DNA of 64,000 bases, taken from NCBI GenBank assembly GCA_947501445.1, contig CANMVS010000010.1, forward strand, positions 1 through 64,000, in the 5' to 3' direction. The notes under the pieces were generated by a model. That model was not told the origin of the DNA. It searched no databases and saw only the letters and a program-made list of their open reading frames with translations. The stretch comes from an uncultured Rhizobiaceae group bacterium (lineage in GTDB: Bacteria > Pseudomonadota > Alphaproteobacteria > Rhizobiales > Rhizobiaceae). The first letter of the stretch is position 1; every line of letters begins with the position of its first letter. Below are positions 57,446 to 64,000 of the stretch, piece by piece. The position numbers and the translations under genes were made by a program.

Positions 57446-57461
57446 ATTTGTCAATACAAAT
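57446..57461. promoter_or_regulatory. palindrome upstream of the thiolase operon
   Basis: ATTTGT-CAAT-ACAAAT, a perfect 6-bp inverted repeat, 42 bp upstream of the ATG. A related sequence (ATTGTCTCAATACAAAATATC, here AATTGTCTCAATACAAAA) occurs before the LysR gene at about 59140. A possible shared regulator site. Confidence 0.45.
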
Positions 57462-57618
57462 TATCTAATATCAACTTGATCATGCAAAATCCAAGATGGC
57501 TGCAATCAGGATTGGCGCTTGCCGAGAGTACATTCGCTTTTCACAGGGGAATGCGACAAGAACTGATATTCAGGTTGATCCGGTGCCAGCACAAGCTGCC
57601 ACCGGTCATACATTGCAA

Positions 57619-57909
57619 TCAAATACCCTCAAAGATCACAATTGAACATTTGGCATGGGCGTGGCGAATGGCTTTTACCGGCCCATATTCTTCACAATCC
57701 ATGAACGCACGTGCACTTTGCATATCCGGGAACTCAACCAGGACCAGCCGTGACGGCGACCAAAGATCATCTTCAACAACATCCATTTTGCCACCGCGCG
57801 CCCGATAGATGCCGCCATATTTTTCGGCTATCGGTCGCGCCAGAGCCTTATATTCCTCATAGGCAACCGGGTCACTGATTTTCGTATCAACTATCGCATA
57901 TGCAGTCAT
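57619..57909 (-). CDS. DUF1330 family protein
   Basis: A 96-residue ferredoxin-like dimeric alpha-beta barrel protein of unknown function. ATG 57909 behind GAGGAAT; the longer open frame to 58044 is only read-through into repeat I. Typical segments: AYAIVDTKISDPVAYEEYK, YGGIYRARGG, LVLVEFPDMQSARAF. Isolated between operons. Confidence 0.85.
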   Translation of the reverse strand: MTAYAIVDTKISDPVAYEEYKALARPIAEKYGGIYRARGGKMDVVEDDLWSPSRLVLVEFPDMQSARAFMDCEEYGPVKAIRHAHAKCSIVIFEGI

Positions 57910-57979
57910 GGAAATTCCTCGTGTTTTGGTCGGGCCAATGTGCATTGTTTGGCCGTATTTGAACAGTCTTTTTGAATTG

Positions 57980-58080
57980 GAGTAATTCAGGTTTTGACGG
58001 AACCGGTACAACTTGAATGCTCCAGCAAAATCAAGGGTCGACACCGGTGTCCCGTCTCTGACAAAACGTCAAACGGTCCA
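57980..58080 (-). repeat. RIME/Bru-RS-like intergenic repeat, copy I
   Basis: Tail hairpin ATTCAGGTTTTGACGGAACCGGTACAACTTGAAT (shortened here: ATTCAGGTTTTG ... ACAACTTGAAT, one changed pair), middle GTCGACACCGGTGTCCCG, head TGACAAAACGTCAAACGGTCC. Complete length. Confidence 0.85.
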
Positions 58081-58131
58081 GCAGGCACCCATACGATCGA
58101 CCCCGCACGCGCCCACAACACTGTCCGGTTC

Positions 58132-58159
58132 AAAAAACCCGGCACAAATGCAAGCCGGG
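58132..58159 (-). terminator. intrinsic terminator of LysR gene
   Basis: CCCGGC (58138-58143) and GCCGGG (58154-58159) with a 10-nt loop, followed on the minus strand by six Ts (58137-58132), about 45 bp past the LysR stop. Confidence 0.7.
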
Positions 58160-58202
58160 CACGCCAGGTCTTACTTTTTGTTTTCTGGGCATTGTGTGGC
58201 TA

Positions 58203-59132
58203 TCAGCTCAAGGGCGCCAAAATTTCACTAATAATGTTCCGCATCCAACGGTGGGCGGGATTGGCGGTTCGGCGCCTGTGCCAAAACATCGATATCGTCG
58301 TTCGATCAATTTCAAACGGCAGGCGATAGGTAACAAGGTCCAGGCGTGATTCCACCCTCTTGGCAAGCTGGAAAGGCACGAGTGCCACAACATCACTTTG
58401 TGCGACCATATTATAAACGCCGCTGAAAAACGGCAGGGTCATGACAATGTTGCGCTGCAACCCCAAGCGCGACAGTGCCGCATCCCCTATGCCTTTCATT
58501 ACCAGGCTGCGTGACATCAAAACATGTCTGAGCCTGCAGTACAGTTCAATCGGAATTACATCCCCCGGCTCAAGGCCGCTATCAAGCAGCTCAGGATTTC
58601 CACGGCGGGCAATCACCACAAAATTAACGTCAAAAACCGGTTTGCGATCCAGCCAATCGGGTGTCGGAAAATCAGGTTCCAGCACGATATCCACATCGTT
58701 GTTGTCCAAAAACTCAATAACGTCTGCGGTTTTCGGGTCTACAAGCTGGATTCTGATCAGCGGTGCGGCAACATTCAGACGTTTTTCCAACGAGGGCAGC
58801 AGCATCTCGGCAAAAAAATCAACACCAGCGATTCTGAATGTGTCGTCTATGCCCGCAGGATCAAACGTTTTGCCCAATGAAAGCAGGGCCTCGATATCTT
58901 CAAGAGTGCGACGCAAAGGGGCTTCAAGGCCACGGGCAAAATCGGTTGGCACTATGCGCTGCCCCTGCCGCACGAAGAGCGGGTCGCCGAGTGAAAGACG
59001 CAATCTGCCCAGTGCCGACGACACAGCTGGCTGCGACAAGCCAATGCGCTCACCTGCTTTGACGGTAGATTGCTCGCGAAGCAGTGCATCCAAAACGCGA
59101 AGCAGGTTGAGATCAAGCGACAATAAATTCAT
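58203..59132 (-). CDS. LysR family transcriptional regulator (NodD-like subgroup)
   Basis: A 309-residue regulator. ATG 59132. Helix-turn-helix at residues 5-64: LDLNLLRVLDALLREQSTVKAGERIGLSQPAVSSAL (in part: AGERIGLSQPAVSSAL), with LRVLDAL typical of the NodD/NahR branch. The effector domain includes a conserved IDTIRV-like substrate-binding fold. It could regulate the thiolase operon, since similar palindromes precede both. Divergent neighbour is a repeat and small gene rather than a catabolic operon. Confidence 0.85.
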   Translation of the reverse strand: MNLLSLDLNLLRVLDALLREQSTVKAGERIGLSQPAVSSALGRLRLSLGDPLFVRQGQRIVPTDFARGLEAPLRRTLEDIEALLSLGKTFDPAGIDDTFRIAGVDFFAEMLLPSLEKRLNVAAPLIRIQLVDPKTADVIEFLDNNDVDIVLEPDFPTPDWLDRKPVFDVNFVVIARRGNPELLDSGLEPGDVIPIELYCRLRHVLMSRSLVMKGIGDAALSRLGLQRNIVMTLPFFSGVYNMVAQSDVVALVPFQLAKRVESRLDLVTYRLPFEIDRTTISMFWHRRRTANPAHRWMRNIISEILAPLS

Positions 59133-59391
59133 TATATTAATTGTCTCAATACAAAATATCGATTTTCACGATAACCTATAAATTGTTAGTGTTAAGTCAG
59201 CCGTTGCGCAATCAGTTTGCACGATGCGCCTCAAACAATCGGGTTGCGCGCAAGACAGGCATGATAATGGGGTAAACCATTACTCTGGGCCATTGATCAT
59301 ACAACGGGGGTGTTTGATTGATGGCCTTGGCGCTCGTCACAGAGCCTCCTTTTGCAATCGTTCCTGCACAAGTTCAAACAAATCAGCTTTC

Positions 59392-59493
59392 CAGAGCAAT
59401 TCAGGTTTCAACCGACCCGGCAAAACCTGAACGCACGAACAAAATCAATGGCCGACACCGTCGTCCCGTGCCTGACAAAACGTCAAACGGTCC
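59392..59493 (-). repeat. RIME/Bru-RS-like intergenic repeat, copy J
   Basis: AGAGCAATTCAGGTTTCA, tail arm CAAAACCTGAA, middle GCCGACACCGTCGTCCCG, head TGACAAAACGTCAAACGGTCC. Lies between the LysR gene's upstream region and the small unknown gene 59534-59845. Confidence 0.85.
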
Positions 59494-59533
59494 AAGGAAC
59501 CACAGAAATGCAGCCACGTGCCCGTTAAGGTAG

Positions 59534-59845
59534 TTACTGCAGTTGCGTTTTTCCAAGATTTTCCAACTCACGGAACGAAATATCTTCCAGTGAAAGAACC
59601 TGCAAAATTGCCAGAGCCAGAATTTTCTTCACAATAGTTGTGGGAAATCGACTTTCAAGCGCCGCTCTATTGAAGGTTTCCGGCCGATGCGGATCAAACT
59701 CATCGGTTCCCGCGATCAAATCCGCTGCCATTTGCATCTGAAGATACAATTCAGCGAGCTCTGCCAAAGCATTGTGATTTTCGGTGTAGTCGCTTGCTTC
59801 CACACCACATAATTCACAGGCTGCTTTGATCAGATCGACAGACAA
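59534..59845 (-). CDS. small helical protein of unknown family, paralogue a
   Basis: A 103-residue protein from TTG 59845 behind AGGTGG. Motifs shared with 61789-62097: CELCG near the N-terminus, QMQMAADL, FDPHRP, LESRFP, ILALAILQVLSLED. Mostly alpha-helical, no signal peptide. I do not recognise the family. The first two cysteines (CxxC) could bind metal. Confidence 0.6.
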   Translation of the reverse strand: MSVDLIKAACELCGVEASDYTENHNALAELAELYLQMQMAADLIAGTDEFDPHRPETFNRAALESRFPTTIVKKILALAILQVLSLEDISFRELENLGKTQLQ

Positions 59846-60343
59846 TTACTTTACCACCTGAAGTTTAAATTATAAAAACACTCACTCTTACGATAATCCT
59901 GCCAACAATAAATCACATAATTGACTGTATGTAAACATATACATATAAAGTATTTAATGTATTATTCTGCGTACTTACTTCGCATACTCTCCTCAGACGC
60001 ACTAAACTCTGCAATGGGGTCCATGACAGCGACCTCACATCCGGGTTATCGCCTACTCATAGACATCAACACAGCAAATCAACGCTCATGTAGATACGTA
60101 CGGTGCTGTACCGCGCAAGAATAAATGAAACGCGCTACCTGCATGACGGGTGCGCGCTGAGAGTGATGTTACCCGAACGACCGGATGATGCGACGATGTT
60201 ACATCCGGCAGCGTATGGCTCATGTAAATGTCAAACGGATACGCAGTCCACCTCTTTGTGTCCTAGAAGCAAATTACATCAATATCCGGTAACTTCGACG
60301 TCGACGCAGCTTGGAAAGGCGCAACGTTCTCCAAATAGCCCGG
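59846..60343. other. intergenic stretch, nothing recognised
   Basis: About 500 bp, AT-rich at the left, more mixed at the right. No gene, repeat copy or clear hairpin. May hold the promoter of the small gene. Confidence 0.4.
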
Positions 60344-60757
60344 TCACACCGGCATTTGAACCACCATCTCGACCTCGATCTGAAGCTCCGGCGCTGCCAG
60401 CGCCGCCACACCAATTCCGGTCAGGCTTGGCTGAGCACCCTTGAGGAACTCAACAAGTTTCGCCATGGCGATTTCCAGCGTTTGCGGTCTCAGATCTGTC
60501 ATATATACCCGCATTTGAACGATATCGTGAGGGCCCGCATCAATTGCAGCCAGGGCGCCTTGCAGGTTTTCAACAACAATGGCGCTCTGCTCAGTCAACG
60601 TTCCGGGAACTGCACCATTGTCTGCACGCCAGGATACCTGACCGGAGATATACGCCAGCCGACCGGGCTGGGTTATGGATATTTGAGAATACCCGACTTT
60701 ACCGGCATCCGGTAAGGTCGTCGGATTCATGCGGGTAATTGTTTCAGTCATGGTCAT
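60344..60757 (-). CDS. RidA family protein
   Basis: A 137-residue YjgF/RidA-type protein (enamine/imine deaminase family). ATG 60757 behind AAAGGAC. Segments LAYISGQVSWRADNG, ENLQGALAAIDAG and VALAAPELQIEVEMV (catalytic Arg in the usual VxxL-PxxxVE pattern is not evident: VRVYMTDL gives MRVYMTD). Likely a housekeeping or catabolic imine deaminase; divergently arranged with the LysR gene. Confidence 0.85.
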   Translation of the reverse strand: MTMTETITRMNPTTLPDAGKVGYSQISITQPGRLAYISGQVSWRADNGAVPGTLTEQSAIVVENLQGALAAIDAGPHDIVQMRVYMTDLRPQTLEIAMAKLVEFLKGAQPSLTGIGVAALAAPELQIEVEMVVQMPV

Positions 60758-60854
60758 GTCCTTTCATTGAGCGTTGACGGGTCGTATATAAATCCAAGGC
60801 ATAGCGAATAGAGATCGTATCTGAGGCGATTTTTACGCTACAAAGGAATTTCTC

Positions 60855-61763
60855 ATGATTGGCTCGAAGGTAAACGACATTCTCATATTCCTGTCCGTCG
60901 TTGACACCGGCAGCTTCGTATCAGGTGGCCAGGCATTTGGATTATCGCGCTCCACAGCCGGCAAGGCTGTGGCACGATTGGAGGAGAATTATGGCGTGCG
61001 TCTGCTCAACCGCACCACGCGCACCCTTAGCCTGACACAAGAGGGGCGCAGTCTCTACAAGCATGGTCAGACCATTCGAAAGGCCATCGACGAAGCCGAT
61101 TGCAGCATTGAAGGCGATCCTGGCGTTGCGCGAGGCACACTTCGAATAGCCGCACCTGGCGCAGTCGGACGCCGGTTGCTGCTGCCGACCGTCCAGAAAT
61201 ATCTGGAGCAATGGTCCGATACGCAGATCGAAATGAGTTTCTCGGACCGTATCATTAACCTTGTAGAGGAAGGTTTCGATCTGGCGATCCGTGTCGGTGT
61301 AAACGCGCCAGACAACGGGCTCATCACACGCACACTCATGACAGACCAACCCATTATCTGTGCGGCACCATCTTACTTTGCAAACCGCAGCCAACCAGGG
61401 TCGGTTGAGCAGCTCGGATTGCATGATCTGTTGCAGTTTTCCAGCCGTGGTGACAGGCAGAGCTGGCGCCTGCAGGACGAGGATGGTATCTGGGTGCGTG
61501 CCCAGGGGCGTGTGCGCCTCAGGCTTGACAGCGCGGAGGCGCTGCGTGAAGCAGCGATTGCCGGTCTGGGCATTGCAATGCTGCCACGGTTACTGGCTGC
61601 GACGGATATAGCCGATGGACGGTTGGAGCAGGTGCTACCGCAGGTCAATTGCAATAGACTTCCTATTATGGTGCTTTACCCCCACAAGCGCCTCCTGGAA
61701 CCGCGCGTACGCCATTTCATCGACATGCTGGTTGAACATCACCGTGATTTTTCTGCGCAATGA
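60855..61763 (+). CDS. LysR family transcriptional regulator
   Basis: A 302-residue regulator. ATG 60855 behind AAAGGAATTTCTC. Helix-turn-helix at residues 3-62 (DTGSFVSGGQAFGLSRSTAGKAVARLEENYG, part shown). RTTRTLSLTQEG marks the AaeR/DsdC-like large group. It faces the RidA gene with a ~97-bp intergenic region and is probably its regulator. Confidence 0.88.
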   Translation: MIGSKVNDILIFLSVVDTGSFVSGGQAFGLSRSTAGKAVARLEENYGVRLLNRTTRTLSLTQEGRSLYKHGQTIRKAIDEADCSIEGDPGVARGTLRIAAPGAVGRRLLLPTVQKYLEQWSDTQIEMSFSDRIINLVEEGFDLAIRVGVNAPDNGLITRTLMTDQPIICAAPSYFANRSQPGSVEQLGLHDLLQFSSRGDRQSWRLQDEDGIWVRAQGRVRLRLDSAEALREAAIAGLGIAMLPRLLAATDIADGRLEQVLPQVNCNRLPIMVLYPHKRLLEPRVRHFIDMLVEHHRDFSAQ

Positions 61764-61788
61764 TGTGCAGACCGTGTCAAACACCGGT

Positions 61789-62097
61789 TCACCGCTGGCT
61801 ATTCTGCATCAATTCATCGTCGTCATCGATGTCGGCATCGTCATTCAGCGACAACGCCAATAATGTTGCCATGGCGATGATAATCTGCACTGATGACTTG
61901 GGGAAACGGCGCTCCAGCTGTTTGGTGTCATAATCACCGGGCAAATAGGGATCGAAGTTTTTGGATTGAGAAACCCTGTCTGCCTCCATCTGAATTTCAA
62001 GAAAGCGCCTGCCGAGAGATTTCCAGTCATTCTTTGACTGACCAGGAAAATCATCAAGCGATAGGCCGCACATTTCACAAGCATCTTTGAAATCCAT
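61789..62097 (-). CDS. small helical protein of unknown family, paralogue b
   Basis: A 102-residue protein. ATG 62097 is preferred because GGGGGTG precedes it; the in-frame ATG 62112 has no such site. Shares CEMCG, EIQMEADR, FDPYLPGD, LERRFP and IIIAMATLLALSLND with 59534-59845. C-terminus is Asp-rich (DDADIDDDDEL). Family unknown; the two genes flank the RidA/LysR pair. Confidence 0.6.
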   Translation of the reverse strand: MDFKDACEMCGLSLDDFPGQSKNDWKSLGRRFLEIQMEADRVSQSKNFDPYLPGDYDTKQLERRFPKSSVQIIIAMATLLALSLNDDADIDDDDELMQNSQR

Positions 62098-62292
62098 AAT
62101 ATTCACCCCCATAAATATTGCGACCGGTGATATTTATATCAACAAAACAGCAATCTGTCTCAATACATCTTGATACGAAACATTTGATGCTTAACGAAAT
62201 GAGGGCTAACCTTCAAGTGAGGCAATATCGGCAGCAGCAAATCGGACCGCGTTACTCCGGTCGCCAGACAGGAGCATTCGACTTCCACCAGG

Positions 62293-62352
62293 CCGATTCA
62301 CATTTTGTCAGAAACGGGTCAATGGTGTCGGTTATTGATTTTGATGATGTGC
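62293..62352 (+). repeat. RIME/Bru-RS-like intergenic repeat, copy K (partial)
   Basis: Head half only: CCGATTCACATTTTGTCAGAAACGG, GTGTCGG, TTGATTTTGATGATG, then sequence diverges. Lies in the region beyond the truncated gene. No gene is evident between 62098 and 62482. Confidence 0.7.
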
Positions 62353-62482
62353 ACGCATAACACGGCAAAGGCAGCACTGGCGCACGAAGTCAACAATATG
62401 GTTGGACAAGCCTGTTGGGCAGATAACGCACCTGAAATGCACAGTCAGTTGATGCAGGCTTGGGCAAATTGGCTGATCGCGC

Positions 62483-62789
62483 TTATTTTTCGAGCCAACT
62501 GGCCGTTGACGTATTTGTTCCATGGACGTTGTAGTGATAATTACAGTTTTGATTGCCTCTGCAATGCATCTTCAAGTCCGTATTGTTTTCCACATGATGT
62601 TTCCATAATCGGTCTTCAAACCATCGCGAATTACTATCAACAGTGCTGATCGCCTTTATTGCATCCCTCGAAAAAGCCCATGTTGCAGGCATCCCACAAC
62701 ATCTTTCACCATCTTGAATTCCCATGTTTTTCTGTATGTGTTCCGGCTTCCAACGATAACCATTGATGCCGCCATGAGCGTGCTCACCA
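62483..62789 (-). pseudogene. 3' remnant of a gene cut by IS66, glycosyltransferase-like
   Basis: About 100 codons reading from the IS end leftwards: GEHAHGGINGYRWKP, CCGMPATWAFSRDAIKAI, RWFEDRLWKHH, ending SWLEK and TGA. The sequence looks like a real enzyme fragment (PATWAFSR and DRLW resemble glycosyltransferase segments), but I cannot name it. The 5' part is displaced or lost because the IS begins at about 62790. Confidence 0.5.
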
Positions 62790-62874
62790 GTAAGTGTCCG
62801 GCCACGGTGCTCTGACGCGCCATAGAGTGTGTTGATAGTGTCCACCATTGATAGTGGACATCTTGAGGGCAGTT

Positions 62875-63261
62875 ATGGCGGGTAAGAAGGGTCAGAAGAA
62901 GCGGTTCTGGTCGGATGACGAGAAGGTGTCGATCTGCGCGCAAACATGTGCGGCGGGTGTGTCGGTGGCGCAAGTTGCGCGGCGATACGCAATGAACATC
63001 AACCTGATCCATAAATGGCTGCGGGATCCCAAGTTTGCGCCAGATCTGGAGATCGTTGAAGAGCAGGTTGCTGAGACGCCATGCTTTCTCCCTGTTGAGA
63101 TTGTGGACCGGCATCAGACCAAAGGCACGGTCCCGACGACTGACGCCGCGCCTGCCCAAAGTGCGATTGAGATCGATATCGCAGGCGGTCACCGCCTGAG
63201 GATCATCGGTGGCTATGACCCCGAAGCGTTGGCCCGTTTGATCCGGGGCCTTTCAGCATGA
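62875..63261 (+). CDS. tnpA: IS66 accessory protein TnpA
   Basis: A 128-residue protein. ATG 62875; upstream in-frame sequence to 62848 is discarded. HTH of IS66 OrfA type: RRFWSDDEK-like [37 protein letters not shown]-terminal [25 protein letters not shown] is diagnostic. The end overlaps tnpB (ATGA). Confidence 0.88.
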   Translation: MAGKKGQKKRFWSDDEKVSICAQTCAAGVSVAQVARRYAMNINLIHKWLRDPKFAPDLEIVEEQVAETPCFLPVEIVDRHQTKGTVPTTDAAPAQSAIEIDIAGGHRLRIIGGYDPEALARLIRGLSA

Positions 63262-63645
63262 GCCCGGTCCCGGCAAACACACGGGTCTGGTTGGCCGCTG
63301 GCGTGACCGACATGCGACGCGGGTTCACGACGCTGGCAGCGCAAGCAGAGCAGACACTGAAGCAGGACCCTTTCGTTGGGCACCTGTTTGTGTTCCGTGG
63401 CCGTCGTGGCGATCTGATCAAGATCATCCTCCTCTCGGGCATTGCTGCGCAATACCCTGCCGGGCAAGGGGTGGGATGGTCAAGGCGCGTGCCTGTTCAG
63501 CAAGCGACTTGAGAAAGGGCGGCTCGTGTGGCCATCGGCCAAAGAAGGCAAGATCGCCCTGACCGCCGCGCAGTTGGCGATGCTGTTGGAAGGGATCGAT
63601 TGGCGTTTGCCACAGCGTAGCTGGACACCGCTCAAGGCGGGATAA
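63258..63645 (+). pseudogene. tnpB: IS66 tnpB, frame-shifted by a ~40-bp palindromic insertion
   Basis: Orf2 of IS66, encoded in two frames. The first part ([20 protein letters not shown]... RGDLIKII) runs from 63258; the second ([17 protein letters not shown]... WTPLKAG) is in the +1 frame to 63645. Between them sits 63429-63469 replacing a single base: net +40 nt. The insert contains ATTGC-tgc-GCAAT flanked by GGGC/ACCC. The protein cannot be made intact, so the element is probably not self-mobile unless complemented. Confidence 0.85.
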
Positions 63646-63705
63646 ATCAGCAATACACGCACGTGCTGGATTCCCGTCGGGCCGCTGTTTTGCTATGCTT
63701 TGACC

Positions 63706-64000
63706 ATGTTGAACGTCGACAAAACCTTGCCGAAAGACCCTGACGAGCTCAGGCAGTTCACGGCGCTTTTGTTGGCCGAGGTGAAGTCGCAGGCAGTTTT
63801 GATCGAGAAGCTGCGACACCAATTGGCAGGTCACCGCAATCACCGGTTTGGCACCTCATCCGAGAGCATAGAGCAGCTTCAGCTGGCCTTGGAGAACAGC
63901 GAGATCGCCGTCGCCAAGATGACGGTAAAGTTGCGTCTTCCCGATGAAGAACCAAAGGACAAGCCAAAGCGGCGACCAATCCCAGATCACATCCCGCGCA
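63706..64000 (+). CDS. tnpC: IS66 transposase TnpC, N-terminal part
   Basis: Starts ATG 63706 and is open to the end of the window (98 codons, no stop). N-terminal features: MLNVDKTLPKDPDELRQF, a leucine-zipper-like helix (LLLAEVKSQAVLIEKLRHQLAG), and HRNHRFGTSSESIEQLQL, typical for IS66 TnpC. The DDE domain is beyond the window. Confidence 0.85.
   Translation, partial: MLNVDKTLPKDPDELRQFTALLLAEVKSQAVLIEKLRHQLAGHRNHRFGTSSESIEQLQLALENSEIAVAKMTVKLRLPDEEPKDKPKRRPIPDHIPR

Larger units (their letters stand above)
62790..64000 (+). mobile_element. IS66 family insertion sequence, left part
   Basis: Left end at about 62790 with GTAAGTGTCCGGCCACGG, resembling IS66 terminal repeats that begin GTAAGC. 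It contains the three IS66 genes in order (tnpA, tnpB, tnpC). The right end is beyond the window. It interrupts the gene remnant at 62483-62789. The target duplication cannot be checked here. Confidence 0.75.

Noticed and set aside
62656-63192. 178-codon minus-strand frame spanning the IS left end
   Set aside because: Antisense to tnpA and spans the insertion junction; chance frame.
1-64000. tRNA, rRNA and prophage genes
   Set aside because: No cloverleaf, rRNA segments or phage modules were recognised on either strand.

Overview
The window looks like a chromosomal segment of a marine or host-associated alphaproteobacterium of the Rhizobiales/Hyphomicrobiales. Three things point there: IalB-family (Bartonella/Brucella-type) proteins, a family of roughly 100-bp two-hairpin intergenic repeats of the RIME / Bru-RS kind, and typical alphaproteobacterial catabolic operons (isovaleryl-CoA/methylcrotonyl-CoA, LivFGHM with an acyl-CoA ligase, Dpp transporter). 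Almost all genes lie on the minus strand. No rRNA, tRNA or CRISPR array was seen.

Layout. 0-10 kb: a dimethylglycine/sarcosine dehydrogenase-like FAD-GcvT enzyme, a membrane acyltransferase, three tandem copies of a small secreted protein of unknown function, a large MscS-type channel and a DUF924 protein. 10-16 kb: a candidate small RNA, then a leucine-catabolism operon (TetR regulator, isovaleryl-CoA dehydrogenase, methylcrotonyl-CoA carboxylase beta and alpha). 16-23.5 kb: an acyl-CoA ligase with a complete branched-chain-amino-acid-type ABC transporter. 23.8-32.5 kb: a muconate-cycloisomerase-like enolase-superfamily enzyme, a DppABCDF-type peptide transporter, and a translationally coupled GST/creatininase-family pair. 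32.7-50 kb: a surface cluster of three giant autotransporters (1488, 1281 and 1516 residues), with an IalB-family gene between the first and second and another beyond the third; the second and third are paralogues that also share their upstream region. 50-62 kb: a nucleoside hydrolase, a fucose/arabinose-isomerase-like protein with a GntR regulator, a three-gene operon (thiolase-fold protein, DUF35 protein, acyl-CoA synthetase), DUF1330 and RidA proteins, two LysR regulators, and two members of an unknown small protein family. 62.8-64 kb: the left part of an IS66-family element that cuts off a resident gene and whose tnpB is itself broken by a short palindromic insertion.

The most unusual structure is the dispersed repeat: eleven copies are visible, in both orientations. 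In four places the TAG triplet at the end of the repeat is the stop codon of the adjacent gene. Other points of interest are the triplicated secreted protein, the sRNA-like transcript with a CCTCCC segment, the shared autotransporter leader with 10-bp-spaced direct repeats, the thiolase-fold protein lacking both the nucleophilic Cys and the GHP His, and the 40-bp hairpin insertion in tnpB. I did not find a clear multi-gene defence or mobile system other than IS66.
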